This document shows, in pieces, positions 35,097-48,906 of a stretch of DNA of 64,000 bases. The position numbers were made by a program, and so were the translations under genes. Position 1 is the stretch's first letter; each line of letters starts with the position of its first letter. Location: the NCBI GenBank assembly GCA_963565915.1, contig OY751496.1:1364001-1428000 (forward strand), in the 5' to 3' direction. The notes under the pieces were generated by a model. It was not told where the DNA came from. It made no database searches and saw only the letters and a program-made list of their open reading frames with translations. The stretch is from Entoloma clypeatum. Lineage: Eukaryota > Basidiomycota > Agaricomycetes > Agaricales > Entolomataceae.

Positions 35097-35306
35097 GATA
35101 AGATATGTTGCTTTTCTCTTTTGTTATAGCATATATGTTTGTCGCACGTTTTATGAATATGACACAAATGGGGACGCGCAGCATGAACAAGGATACGAGC
35201 TGATATTATTGTGAACAGGGGACGCTGTTGAGAATGCATGGTATGATACATAGTGTGTACGACGGCGAGGAAAGGAGGGAACTTGGATGGAACAGTCATT
35301 ATATCG

Positions 35307-36580
35307 TCAAATAGCTTCTTCTGCTGGCCGAATAACCTTGTCTTTTGGTTTCCCGATCTTGACTCCTACGAACTTGGATGTCTTGGACCTTGAAGGAGCG
35401 GCTTTCGCGGGGCGCGAATAATGTGACGGTGTAGATTGAGATGAAGGAAGAATAGGCAGTGGCGGAACGTGCACCGACGGTTTTGGTCTCTTTGAGTGTG
35501 GTTGTTGCAGACCTAATCCGTGCAAATGTGGCAGCATGTTGGTAGGGATCTGCGGGGGAGGTTTGGGGGGTAGCGATGGGTGATGGTAGGGTATCAATCT
35601 AGGCCGCGACATTGAGCCAGCTTGGTCCGGCTGGGCGGCGGAGACAGGTCTTGGTTTGGTAGCCTCCATCTGTCGAAGTTTGGCTTCCATCATGGCTATT
35701 TTGTCCCCTGTCCTGAAAACGAAGTTCGGCGTCAGATGTGGCTCGTACGGGAGAGGATGAACTCACCCGCCAGTACGAGTTCCCATACCAGTCTTGATGA
35801 TGCTCAAGGTCGTGGGCCGACCTGTCTCCATCATACTCTTGCGCTTCAAGGCACCAGACCCTCCCGCCTCAATTGGAGCCTGATGAGCAAAGGTCACAAC
35901 GAGCTTGCGGCCACGAAGGAGTTTGTCGTGTGCCATGGTCAAAGCCTTGAGAGCCTCCTAAGTGAAAAAATCACAAAGGCATCAGTACACCTGTAAGTCT
36001 TCGGAGCATTGAAGGATAAGAGACGATGTCCCGCCCCGGGTTGGCACTTGATTTCTTTTGTACGGAACGGAATATGATGACGGTAGGTGTCACAACAGAG
36101 AACATAGATAAAGACCCGGGGTGAGTTTACGATTCCATGGGCAGGGGAGGAACAAGGGAGGGGAACGCACATCGTTGGAGCCATACTCGATAAAGGCGTA
36201 GCCACGCGGTTTTCCCTTCATGATGCCAGTCTTGTGGAAGAGAAAATCGAGGTGGGTGACTTTGCCGAATTTGGAAAAGACCTGCAGGAGGGAGTATCTG
36301 GAGGGCATCGTAAACGACGGTGTCGGATGGATGGGAAGAGATGTCGAGCATACTCGTCGACAGATGAATGGAGGTTGCCGACGTAGAGTCTGTCCTTGAG
36401 GACTTGGCGGGGTTGGGAGAGGGGTGGAGATGAAGATTCGGCGGGTGACTCGGGTTCGAAAGAGGGGAAGGAGAGATGCTCGTTCAGAGAGGGCGTGGGT
36501 GGCGATTGCGGTTTGGGGGCGCCGTCGTCGTCGGTGTTGGTCGTCGTCATTGGCAGACCGTCATCGAGGCTTCTGGACAT
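35307..36580 (-). CDS. RBM18-like single-RRM RNA-binding protein
   Basis: Starts MSRSLDDGLPMTTTNTDDDG at 36580. A Pro/Ser/Glu-rich N-terminus is followed by one RRM: RLYVGNLHSSVDEYSLLQVF (RNP2), GKVTHLDFLFHKTG and KPRGYAFIEYGS (RNP1), EALKALTMAHDKLLRGRKLV, VTFAHQAP. The C-terminal half is Pro-rich and basic (HHPSLPPKPPPQIPTNML, SKTSKFVGVKIGKPKDK) and ends PAEEAI at 35307. Order and spacing resemble RBM18, a probable nuclear RNA-binding protein of unknown role. The 5' end lies only 55 bp from a divergent tRNA-Gly gene. Confidence 0.8.
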
Positions 36581-36635
36581 GTGCAATTGAAAGATGAACA
36601 GTGATGTGATATTGTATATTGCCCAAGTAAAGGAA

Positions 36636-36719
36636 GCATTAATGGGGTAGTGGTAACCTGGGTCGTTGCCATGCACAGCAAAGCTCGACCCGCCGGGGGT
36701 TCGATTCCCCCTTAATGCA
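36636..36719 (+). tRNA. tRNA-Gly(GCC) with 13-nt intron
   Basis: Acceptor stem GCATTAA (36636-36642) pairs with TTAATGC (36712-36718), with discriminator A at 36719. The anticodon stem GGTCG/CGACC encloses loop TT-GCC-A, anticodon at 36668-36670. A 13-nt insertion at 36672-36684 lies one base after the anticodon, the canonical tRNA intron site. The T arm is GGGGG TTCGATT CCCCC. Confidence 0.93.
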
Positions 36720-38036
36720 GATAGAAAAGCTTCCTGTTGTTTTTGGCCACCTTCCTTCTCTTGGAAATTTTTCATGTGCAAGGTCATTCTAATTTCTATT
36801 GCCCTTCCTTCCACAGTTTTCGTGCTAACCGTGGTCAATATACGCCCCTCCCGATTAGCGCTCCTTTTTCTAGTTAATGTTATTGTACTGGCACCTGCGC
36901 GAGTGAATGTTTTTTCTGTAATGCCACAGTTTTCGTCAGTGTTGGTCCATCGTACTACTGATGCCCGAGCCCCTCAAAACTCTTTGCCGATCTCTTCCCG
37001 TCCGTCGTGACGCTCATCCTGCTCTTCCCACCGTATGTTTTCGGGGTCCCGACGTCATTCATACCCTCGTCCACTTCAGCCCGCAGGATGGCCTATGATA
37101 TTGCGTTGGTGGACCCTGCCAGTAACGAGTCTACAAGTCGAAGTTGGGTACTTTGGGGTCCTGAGCGTTTTCTTGCTTGGCTCGTTTTGTTTGTGTCTCT
37201 CCTCACCGCGAACACTTGGCCCTGGTTATCCTAGCGTTCAACTCCTTCTCAACGGCGCGGTGGGGGCCTGGTTCCTCTCGATTGCGGTTCCGTTCCTAGC
37301 GGTAGGTTCATGTGGAAATCACTGCCTCCATCACGGTTATGATTATACTGTGCACACAGATTTCCCTGACGAGCGCGTATGGTGTACAGTAATGGCAAGA
37401 TCTGCCAGGCCCTCAAAGCGTTGTGTGGGTTGAAGTTCTGCTACTATGTTCGTGGCATTCATTGCATTCCAGCATCACTGGTGTACTGAACAGTGAATAT
37501 ACCATTGCTAGCCTTTGGGATAGCGCTCGTAACACTCCGGTACACTATTTCGCAGTACAATCGTGGCAATAGGCATGTTCGCAAGACATCGCTGTTGCAC
37601 TATCAACCTGAGAACGGAGCAGGGTTCCCGAGGGATAGTGAATTCTTGCAGTACATTGAGAAGCTGTGCTAGAGCTCTGCTTGCTGTATTGTTCTGTGTA
37701 ATCATTATACACTCTTTGTACATGGCTTGTGGACTGTACAAATGTCTCGAGAGGTTGCAAAAGAAGCTCGAAAGCATAGCTATATTCAGAACAAAAGTAC
37801 ATGGTTTGTAGCAAAGCCAAAGAATACACAACGCAATATGACGACACTACATAACACATACATAAATATGGGGTAAGAATAGATAAGGGGGTTGAGACCA
37901 ATGAAGTATGTGCAGTGTCCGAAGAAGTGTTGAAAATAAACACAGTTGGCACACGGAATGTGAGGACGAAGGGGGATAAATAAGTATGGTGGCTTCGAGT
38001 TGGAAGCCGTGGACCACGGCCGACACACCCGAAGGT
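36720..38036. other. Region between tRNA-Gly and SCH9; possible small membrane ORF
   Basis: About 1.3 kb without a recognised gene. On the plus strand 37035-37433 (132 codons) contains two hydrophobic runs (YFGVLSVFLLGSFCLCL and LLLNGAVGAWFLSIAVPFL) that might be exons of a short membrane protein, but I found no convincing splice model or family. The remainder, 37440-38036, is AT-rich and probably holds the SCH9 3' UTR. Confidence 0.25.
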
Positions 38037-40261
<2,225 letters not shown>

Positions 40262-40426
40262 AGTGGGCAGTTGGTGGTACTGGGGGTGATGATGGGAGGG
40301 AAGGACAGACGCCGCCAGCGACTTGCTGTGTAAGATGCTGCAGAGTGATGATTGTGTACAGTAAGTATACGTGTTTACTGATTAGATGGCGCTCCATTCA
40401 AAATAACATCAATCATCGCCAATCAT

Positions 40427-42361
40427 CTACTTACTAGACAGACTCTCCAGAAGCTGTACTAGTCCAGGGACCTCATCGCTCCTCTTCTTGTTGGGATTCA
40501 ACCAAACATCCTTTCTCGTCTGACTAGAGCCAATCAACACACCCAAGCCTTGCCCACTATGCAGAATTCTGTATCCATGTTCACACTCTTGCAAAAATCT
40601 TGCCAAAGCGTCGTTATGAATGTTCTTGGTTACATTCTGCCACGACAAAATGTATGTCAACGAAATGAATAGGTCTATGGGGCCATTTTACCTTGGTTCG
40701 GATGAAAGGATCCATGACACAAATGCCGAACGATGGGTGAACTCGGTTGATCAAACCTCCTCTGCGGATGCAGAGAGCTTTCTGCCTGCGACCAAAGTCG
40801 TGGCGCCAGAACCTGTATATATGTGAGGCGTGTTCTACGGTCATATGATAAGGATTCCTTACTTGAACCACTGTACCATGAGGTCTCTCAAAGGCCGCTT
40901 TTCAGGCGTCTTCCACTCGGCGTCAATCTGAAAGCGTGCATCCCACAGTTCCCCTTGTTTTCCCAACCAAAAATACCTCTCCATAGCACCCTCCGATCGT
41001 TGTGGCAACTTCGCCTGCAGATTTGGCAAGAGGCCTTGTTCCTGGCTTTGCTCAGCTTTGCGACTTCGATACAAATCGAAGACGTACTTGTAAAAACCCG
41101 ATGGTCATAAGGGAAAATGCATAACTGCTGAAGGATGCGGGCCCGCCGCCATGCGGAGGACTGGGAGTGTTCAGACCCAAAGGTTTGCTCCACATCTTGA
41201 TAAATGCCAGCATACGCCGCAGGTCAGGAGACAAGCTACAGTATGCCTTGATCATCTCCGAATTGAAAATACCTAGCTGTTCATTGACATTGAGATCGCA
41301 TTCTAAGCCACTCAATGCATCCCTAAACTTGACTATAACACTCAGCATCAGATCGGGTCGTTGTTCCCCACAGCAAATTACGATTTACCAATAGGGACCC
41401 TGGCCCATGGGACAGGTGTGATATTCTTGAATCCTGCGGAATGCAAGGTACGCGCTAAATTCCTATTTGAACGCTGAATCAAGACTGAGATTATACAACA
41501 GAAAGACCAACTTGACGTCATAGATCCCTAAAAAATATGTAGTAAAAAAAACAGCTGCAGAAGTAACGTTACCTGATACGACTTACGAGGAATGTTATTG
41601 TCACTCTCAGGACTTATGCCATGTGGTCGGTCTGGATCCTAACCGTATTCGAGCTTGTGGTCAAATTCTGAGCGCAAGGAAGCGAAACCCAGGAACTCAA
41701 CGATGATGGTCATGTCGAGGTCGCTCTTCGGGAGGGCAATACCATATCTAATGAAAGCTTCTTCAATATTGTGGCTGGGGATAAGGCAGCGATTACGTAC
41801 CGGACACTCCCAAATAATTCGACTTCATACTTTGCACCATACTGGACCTGTATTGCCTTTCGGACGCGTGCCAATGTTCTAAATCGCCGCCAATGGGTAT
41901 GGGGATGAACTTGCAAGATCTAGATACTCTGAATGATCCAAAATGAGGCCCGGGTCAAAATTTTCGCACCTCCTCCACGGCACGCTCATCTTCCGACCCC
42001 GACAATGTAGGTTTCAGACATGGTACCTGCTTGTTCTTCTTTTTTGTGTGACGAGGCGTAAGATCGTGCTCATCGAAGGGGTACTCTATGCCAAGTGCCT
42101 CCGTGATAGGCAGTGGATGGTAAATATTCATACAACATACTGAGTTTAGTATTTTTCTGGTCAATCCTCGGCTTCTATGAACTAAATGAGTCTATGTATT
42201 TGTAGAACTAACGGGGGAAAGTCTACCTTGAGAGAGAGAGTCTGATTTTTGCTGGACCGATTGGACGCGGAAATCCGACTAGCACCTGGACATTGTACGG
42301 GCTGCCCAGCGTAATCCAATTTCCGAGATACGGGGAAAGCCGAGGCGGCAAAGTTGGGCAT
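40427..42361 (-). CDS. Cid1/TRF-type non-canonical poly(A)/poly(U) polymerase
   Basis: Adds nucleotides to RNA 3' ends. The catalytic signature ELFGSVRYGIALPKSDLDMT matches the GS...DxD nucleotidyltransferase motif; the central domain has FRDALSGLECDLNVNEQLGI (third Asp) and SPDLRRMLAFIKMWSKPLGL, and the PAP-associated part is FSSYAFSLMTIGFLQ, ending VPGLVQLLESLSSK at 40427. The N-terminus is basic and proline-rich; I place the start at MPNFAASAFPVSRKL (42361), but an upstream exon is possible. Whether it prefers ATP or UTP cannot be read from the sequence. At least eight short introns are implied. Confidence 0.75.
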
Positions 42362-42791
42362 TTTTATAGGTCGCCAGGGACCTTTGGGTGTTTTGCTTGG
42401 AATAACACTAGTAACAACACCTGGGCTGCCCTGTCAAAAAGCGAAGGTCAGTCATGATACCTAGACGGACAGTGCTGACCGCACCATATTCCCAAGTGGT
42501 TCGGTTAGACGGGAGACGAGGTCCTGGGGAATGTCTCTATCTCCATCACTACTGCTCCATATTATTTTTTGTTTACATTGCACCTCGGGATACACCTATT
42601 TCCCAGGTAAACTGGTGGATAGAAATTTCAGAATTTGTGGCTCACCGTTCTCCGGCAATGTAAAGCTTGAAAGGTTCATGCATACAAAGGGTAAGGGCGT
42701 GTATGCTCAGAATGTTTTTCTGCAAGACGCACTGGACCTTGAATGTGCGGCAATTGCCCCGAGTACTTTGGAAAGAGGTGGTGAACGTGCC
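42362..42791. other. Divergent promoter region between the nucleotidyltransferase and PIG-H genes
   Basis: About 430 bp between the two proposed start codons. Open frames on the plus strand run into the PIG-H exon, so an upstream exon of that gene is possible here. Confidence 0.35.
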
Positions 42792-43584
42792 ATGCATCTA
42801 CAAGCACAACAGTGGCTGTGCATGAGGCAATTCCATCCCCTCCCTCTTACACATCCTGAATTTTCTATCCTCGACGACCTAATATCCCGCGAATACCGCG
42901 TAGAAAATTGGCACCTATCTCGGGATGGTTCTGGGAAGGTAATCCACGGAACTTCTCTCTTCAATGCCACCGATGCATTGGCCCTGGCAGTCATCGCCGT
43001 TTCTTGGTTCCAGGTAGGTCGCCAATCACTCGATGTAAACCTGCCGTAGCAACTGACATTTTCATAGGTGCGGGACTCTTGGCCACGATTAGCAATCGGC
43101 GTTCTGTGCGCGCTCCGCGTCTGGTTTAAGTGCACTCAAGTTTTATACGGTGCGATCTGAATTGACATCATCCTTTCTTGAAAACCTAAAATCTCACTTC
43201 AGAGTCGGTCGTAATCATACCACCACATGGCGTTCAGTTCGAGACACACTGGGGGCTCCCGTCATTCTGTCTGTTCACAGATCGTCGCTTCATTCGTGCT
43301 GATGCCCTGCAGGACGTCGTCATAAATGAAGCCTTGAGGCGCTGGGACGTTCGTTTCTACCTCGTAGCGATCCAATTCGTCGGTCCCAAAAACTTGAAAC
43401 TCAACGTTGCATTTGAGGTTTGCTCCTTTTGCCTTTCCCTGGGGGGCTTGGACTCACCTCGACCCAGAATTTATTGCCTCACAACGTTGTTCTCCAACAA
43501 GTCTATCACGGTCTTCACAGTATGCTCTTGAGAGCAGACAAGTCTAATGAACAGGGAGATAGAGATGTCATACCACAAAGTTAA
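42792..43584 (+). CDS. GPI15: GPI-GlcNAc transferase subunit H (PIG-H/Gpi15)
   Basis: Subunit of the ER complex that starts GPI-anchor synthesis by adding GlcNAc to phosphatidylinositol. Exons 42792-43013, 43068-43149, 43203-43417 and 43468-43584 join in frame to 211 residues. N-terminal hydrophobic hairpin (ATDALALAVIAVSWFQ, RLAIGVLCALRVWF), then the family core: ESVVIIPPHGVQFETHWGLP, DRRFIRADALQDVVINEALR with RWDVRFYLVAIQ, and NLLPHNVVLQQVYHGLHSML. Size fits the family. The start MHLQAQQWLCMRQFHP is the first Met close to the conserved part; the frame is open further upstream, so the start is uncertain. Confidence 0.78.
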
Positions 43585-44933
43585 TATCGAATCTATAGTC
43601 CATCACTCTGCCATAACTTGAAACACTCAATAGATCACCATATCCGTCGTCCCCTTCCTCTGCGGAACCATTGAAAGAATAACATTGACACTAGAGAGTA
43701 ATCCCGAGTCTTGGAGAAGGCACAATGGGTCAAGTTGAAAGGTAAATGATAGTTTTTAATTTCTGCGTGCGCTAACATGATGATGTGCACTTTGTACAGG
43801 TACACTTCAGCTGGTGGGTCTCCAGCACCCCAATCAGCATGGTCTTCGCCTTTCGAGGATTGGATACAACTCCCCACGGATAAATGCGGCTCTTGGCCAT
43901 TTTTTCTATCCAAGTTTGTTGCCGTGTGGGACCTCCTCGTGGAATTGCCACCTCAAAGACCGTGCACTGCGAGCTTATTGTCTATCTCGCGGAAAGGAAC
44001 TTACTTTAAACAACTCTTAACTTCATCGGCGTTTCGAAATTCACCTGCGCCGCGCGGATCGATGCTCGTACAAAAGTTCCCCGGGGTATTTTTGCCAAAC
44101 CGGACGAGATATTCCGTGTTCCGTTTTGATGTCTGAGTATGTAGCCTCTGTGCATCAATGACCGGGGTGAACTTGGCAGGGTAATCTCGCGATAAGACCT
44201 GAACATGCTCCCGAGACGAGGTCAGCTTTTCAATCGTGCTGAGTAGTCCGGGATTAACATCTGAAACCATCAGCTCAACGCTGAACTCTACGCTAAGTGG
44301 AGGCGAAATGGGATCTCACTCTTTGTATTTGCCTTCCAAGTTTCGCAAAAGCTTACGTTGAGGAAACAAGCGACTCTCCATGGGTGCTCAAAGTTGAAGG
44401 GCCCTGAAAAGCATCTTCCATATCTTCTTGGAAAGCCATGCAACCTACAGCAAGACTCCGCCAGGAAAACTCGAAAGCCCGCAAAGTAACCCTCTCGTAG
44501 CGAGGCACGCCGGCAGTCGTGGAAGTTACGCTGGTTCAGAATGAGCATGAAATCTTGTCTGTAATTCTTGGAGCTTTTTTTCCGTGAGTGGGCACCACGT
44601 AGGACAATTTCCCTATGCCAATTCGAAACTGCTTTCATTTCCCGTCGAGAATCAGGTAAATCGATGTCATGTAAATCGCCCTTATGGTCCCGAAACTACT
44701 TGCGACCGCTGGCTAGACAGCTGTTACAATATTCGCCTCATCTTTTTCGCCGAGGACAAGACATTAGACCGCATACACCTGATTATTGAGGCAGGTGCCG
44801 GTTCATGTTGGGCCAGCACAATTGACCAACTTCGCGATAAGCCTGAACTCAAGGATGAATGATGACACGACAGCACATGCCAAGACTGATTTCGAGTCTT
44901 GAACTACACCAATGGGTCAAGTGTCTCTGAATA
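43585..44933. other. Unassigned 1.35 kb with coding-like fragments on both strands
   Basis: No gene could be assembled. Plus-strand stretches such as ITISVVPFLCGTIERITLTL (about 43635) and YNIRLIFFAEDKTLDRIHLI (about 44730) and minus-strand stretches such as VNPGLLSTIEKLTSSREHVQ (about 44230) look protein-like. They do not join into a consistent splice model and match no family I know. It may be a decayed gene or a multi-exon gene I failed to resolve. Confidence 0.3.
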
Positions 44934-45818
44934 CTAGAAGTATCGTAGGATATTGATATATAGCAGGAGGGGTGAAGTCCATTCAGAAGGCTTCATGGCG
45001 TCCGAAGATGTATCACTCGAAGAACGGGGAATGAGCCCAGAATGGAGTGCGGAGAAATCGACCAACTTTACCTCATTTGAGTCGCGGCGAGGTGGAGGGA
45101 CCGTGGGGTTCTGATCAGCAGACATTGTTGCATGCTTCTTGCTGAGGAAATGTCGATTCAGAGAATCCTTCCTCGCAAAGTCCATGTCGCAGATGTTGCA
45201 CCGATGGATAGATCCCGCGTTTTCATCCTTGCGCGTACGATTTCTTTTTGCGGGGAACGGCTCAGTTGAACGCAGACTCCTCTTCTGAGGAGTTCGTAAA
45301 AGATATCGAGCTTGTTGAGAGGAGGAAGGTGTGTCGACCTCCATGTTGCTTGTCTCCTCCTGGCAAGACCTGTCCGTTGGAGTAGAAGAAACATTGCTGT
45401 CTTGAGAAGATTCAGCACTAGCATCGATATCTTGCATAGCGGGAGGGTCATCGGATTTCGGTTGAGAAGAATCAGATGAAGCCATGAGCTCTGCATAACT
45501 CCTCTCCGAAATCTGTCTGGCCAGTGAGCTCTCTTGCGACTCTTGCGAATCTGGCTGAGAAGGGGATGAAGGACCAGACCGCTGGATAACCGTTTCGGAT
45601 AGATTGACGAAAGAAGGGTGGGTCGGAAAACTCATGGATGTGTTCAGCGAGCTCCTGGGAGGCCAAAATAGAGAGACTGTTGAAAAGAGGTTGCTGGTCG
45701 TAATCTGCCGTCGACCAAATTCCGAAGCGGCGTCAGCAAAAGTGGAGAAGAATGGAGAGAAGAGAGCCTCGCACAGTTGAAGGAGGTCAGGATACGACAA
45801 TGAACTATTGGCATCCAT
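44934..45818 (-). CDS. C2H2 zinc-finger protein
   Basis: Single-exon frame of 294 codons starting MDANSSLSYPDLLQLCEALF. A Ser/Gln/Asp-rich low-complexity middle (SQPDSQESQESSLARQ, DIDASAESSQDSNVSS) is followed by a basic patch (PAKRNRTRK) and one classical C2H2 finger, CNICDMDFARKDSLNRHFLS with KKH, residues about 208-230. One finger plus disordered flanks suggests a nuclear DNA- or RNA-binding protein; targets unknown. It lies 306 bp downstream of the ERG20 stop on the same strand. Confidence 0.75.
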   Translation of the reverse strand: MDANSSLSYPDLLQLCEALFSPFFSTFADAASEFGRRQITTSNLFSTVSLFWPPRSSLNTSMSFPTHPSFVNLSETVIQRSGPSSPSQPDSQESQESSLARQISERSYAELMASSDSSQPKSDDPPAMQDIDASAESSQDSNVSSTPTDRSCQEETSNMEVDTPSSSQQARYLLRTPQKRSLRSTEPFPAKRNRTRKDENAGSIHRCNICDMDFARKDSLNRHFLSKKHATMSADQNPTVPPPRRDSNEVKLVDFSALHSGLIPRSSSDTSSDAMKPSEWTSPLLLYINILRYF

Positions 45819-46124
45819 GATCCTTGCGCGTTATAATGCGATTCGCCGAGCAATTTAGGGAACAAGGATGGGAATACACTGGGGGTGGTTGCCACAGAAA
45901 CTGCTGAGAGAACTCTCGCGCCTAACGGACAATTGAAAAGATTCAGAGGGTCAGGACTGCGACTCTGTGTGGACAGTGACAAGGGACGACGAAGTCACCA
46001 TGGTATCGTATGTTTTACTTTTGTGAACAAGGCCACAAATCTCAAAACTCGTGTTAGATTGAATCTTGTCCTTCCTGTTACTATAGGTTGTGAATGGTAG
46101 CCATGCTCAGCAGCGCTCAGCCAT

Positions 46125-47558
46125 CTATTTGCTTCTCCCGTAAATCTTGTCGAGGAAAGTCTTGAACACCTGCTTTCTCAAGCCATCATGAGTCTCCACT
46201 TTCTGTCCACTTTCGTCCACAATGACACCGTCTTCGGGAATAGTGTCAATCAACTCGTTGAGCTGCTTATACACCCCCTCCTCGTAATCGGCATACACCT
46301 TCCGCAAGTCAACGGCCTCATAGACTTCCTTGACACGCTTTTCGCACAATCCGCCTGCTTCCTCTTGGCTCTCGCCCCTCTTGTCATCGTCCGCACCCTC
46401 CGCACCGGCCTCGATGTCACCCTTTCTCCCGTAATTCTGGTCAAGAACGACACGCTGCTCAGGGGTGCACAGGCTGAGAACGGTGTTGATACACCACGAA
46501 CACTTGTTATCCACAATATCCGTGCCTATCTTGCCCAACACCTCTGGGGGAGCGGAGAAGTCGAGGAAGTCATCTTGGATCTGGAAATACTCGCCAATCG
46601 GGATGAGGATCGAGAGCGCGAGGTCATAAGGACGGATGGTTTTTGACTCTTGACCCAGATTTACAGAGTATGATTCAGGTATGTTGCACATATACATCGC
46701 GGCGGCAACGGGGAGGTGGAAGGAGTAATAGGCTGTCTTGTATATGACGATCAAACGATGTCTGGCAAGGGTACATACATGGCGATGACGGTGAGTCAAC
46801 ATCGTTATTTAAAGCGGACAAAGCCCACCTTTCCAGCGAGAAGCGGGTCAGATCTACAACGCCCTCGGGAGCGGTGATGAGATCCACGAGTTGTCCCTGT
46901 TCGGTTTTGTATGTGCAATCGTGGAATAGTTCTATGATATTAAGATAGCATGCGTCGCCTCGGAAATGTTTCCTCAAGAGTTCGTAGATTGCGCCTTCCA
47001 GCAAAAATGCGTCGTTGATGGCGACGTTACCCACAACAGGGTGCTTGAAGGAAGGGGACGAGGTGACAAAACTGTTCGCGGTCACCGCGGGTGCAGACGA
47101 GAGATACCAACACGGTTGACCGCGACGTGTAATGGACGAGTCCATCATATCATCTGACACGAGAAAGAAAGCCTGAAGCTAGTTTGAAGAATCAATAAGC
47201 CTCGCATCACTCGCTCACTTCGAATTTCAACTCACCAACTCGATGCACCAGCCTAGGACTGCAGCCTTGAGATATTCTTCTTCTGTCAAATCGCGACCCT
47301 TGAGGATTTCGACACTGTCGACGACCGACAATCCACGGTTGAGTTTACCGCCTGGTACATTGTAATCGAGGTTCTGTTGTAGGGCAATCGATCAGGATCT
47401 AGTGCCCCATGATGGAGGCGAGACCATGGGACCTTGCGATACCATTCGATGGCTTCCGCGGGCAATCCTCGTTTTTTGCAGTCGTGGATCAAGTCATCCC
47501 GGATGATGTTGAAAACACCCTCAAACTTGGCTCTGCGCGCAACTTTGGCGGACGACAT
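46125..47558 (-). CDS. ERG20: Farnesyl diphosphate synthase
   Basis: Condenses IPP with DMAPP and GPP to farnesyl diphosphate for sterols, dolichol, ubiquinone and prenylation. It starts [20 protein letters not shown] at 47558. Conserved parts: [20 protein letters not shown], first Asp-rich motif [38 protein letters not shown], the [20 protein letters not shown] segment, second Asp-rich motif [32 protein letters not shown], and the C-terminal [16 protein letters not shown] with IYGRSK at 46125. All catalytic motifs are intact, unlike the diverged copy 30403-32380 on the same strand about 14 kb away. Confidence 0.95.
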
Positions 47559-47832
47559 GATGGGGGTAGGAGAGAGAACGACGGAGGAGAGATCTCAATG
47601 GGTGGTTATGATGGAAGATCGCCTTTATATGTCTCCATATATATCCAATCCCCAAACAAGACAGCTCCGAGTAACTCACTTTCAGCCTGAGCGGCTTTCC
47701 TCCGCTCGGTCGGGCTCAATCGCTATATACACATCAGGTTATCATTATCCCCTACATTTTTCAATAGAAAACAGTATGCAGAGCTCCCCGATGACAGCTC
47801 TCAGGGCCTCACAAGATCCATCTTCGCAATCT

Positions 47833-48906
47833 CTAAAAACCCATAAGCTTTTTGAGGCCTACGATCGTCCTTCTCGCGTGAACGAACACGGTCCTCAGCT
47901 GGATCAATGACGGCAATGATTCCAGTGCGCCGGCGAAATTCTGTGACGTCTCCAGATGCGTACAAACGTTAACGCAATTGAATGCAGGTGCCTCCAACTT
48001 TTTTAGGAGAGAGGACGAGAAAGTCCAGATGAAAGAGACGATGGTATGATCGCCCCCTGAAACTTGTCGAGTTCTTCGGGGCTCCTACTTACGGTCCAAG
48101 GAGAGCTCGAGGTTCATAAAGTCCGTACACTGCGAGAGCGTACTTTTATAATGCACCGCCGAGGACGGGACCTAGCATGTTTTAGATGAAGCTCGCCAAT
48201 CTCAACAGCCGAAAATGAAGGATGACAGAGAGGAAGGGCTGCCCGTGAACTTTCAAGTTTGTGAGGCGGCGGGCGCGGATCTCCATCGTCGTATTTTGAC
48301 CTGCAAAGGAGCTCCTGACGCTCCAAATGGACCGGCCGCTTTACAATGACATTGAATTGCGGCCGTTGAGAGCCATTGATGAAGCTACGACTAGGATCTG
48401 CATATTGTTGAATGCGCCGGCCGTAACATTCAACCCACGAACATAAAACGGAACTTCGATATCGGCGGGAAGGCAAATAATTCCGAAAGATCGGTCATGG
48501 CACCTGATTCCTGCAAGCGGAAGTCGTGTGGCATGTAATAGAGCAGTGCCTGAAGAGCGTAAGGTGTGAACGTGTTAATTAGATACAGAGGAGGTTGTAC
48601 AATACGCAAAAAAAAAGGTTGGTGGTATGTATATCGCCGATCTTTGGTGCTTGATACGCGAGGGTAAGTAATGTGAACGCCCCAACTAAATTCCTACTTA
48701 CCAACTCTTACGTCCATCTGCAGTGGGAAGGGATGTCGACCATCGGCGGCGCGCACCCATCGCGGGCAGGTCTCAGCCTGAACTCCTTCATACTTGGCAC
48801 TTGCCCCCTTCCCATCAATTACACCAAACACAGAATCCATGCCGGAGGTTTCAAGGGACGAGAGCAGCATACCGCAACATGATCGTCCTATTTTGAACGC
48901 TCGCAT
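47833..48906 (-). CDS. Possible multi-exon gene of unknown function
   Basis: Several minus-strand segments have protein-like composition: MRAFKIGRSCCGMLLSSLET to 48906 and PRWVRAADGRHPFPLQMDV, ALLYYMPHDFRLQESG (about 48530), LELSLDR (about 48090), and a final open exon HTIVSFIWTFSSSLLKKLEA to VGLKKLMGF with TAG at 47833. The alternating Leu-rich pieces would suit an F-box/LRR-type fungal protein, but no domain is recognised and I could not verify every junction. Limits are approximate. Confidence 0.3.
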
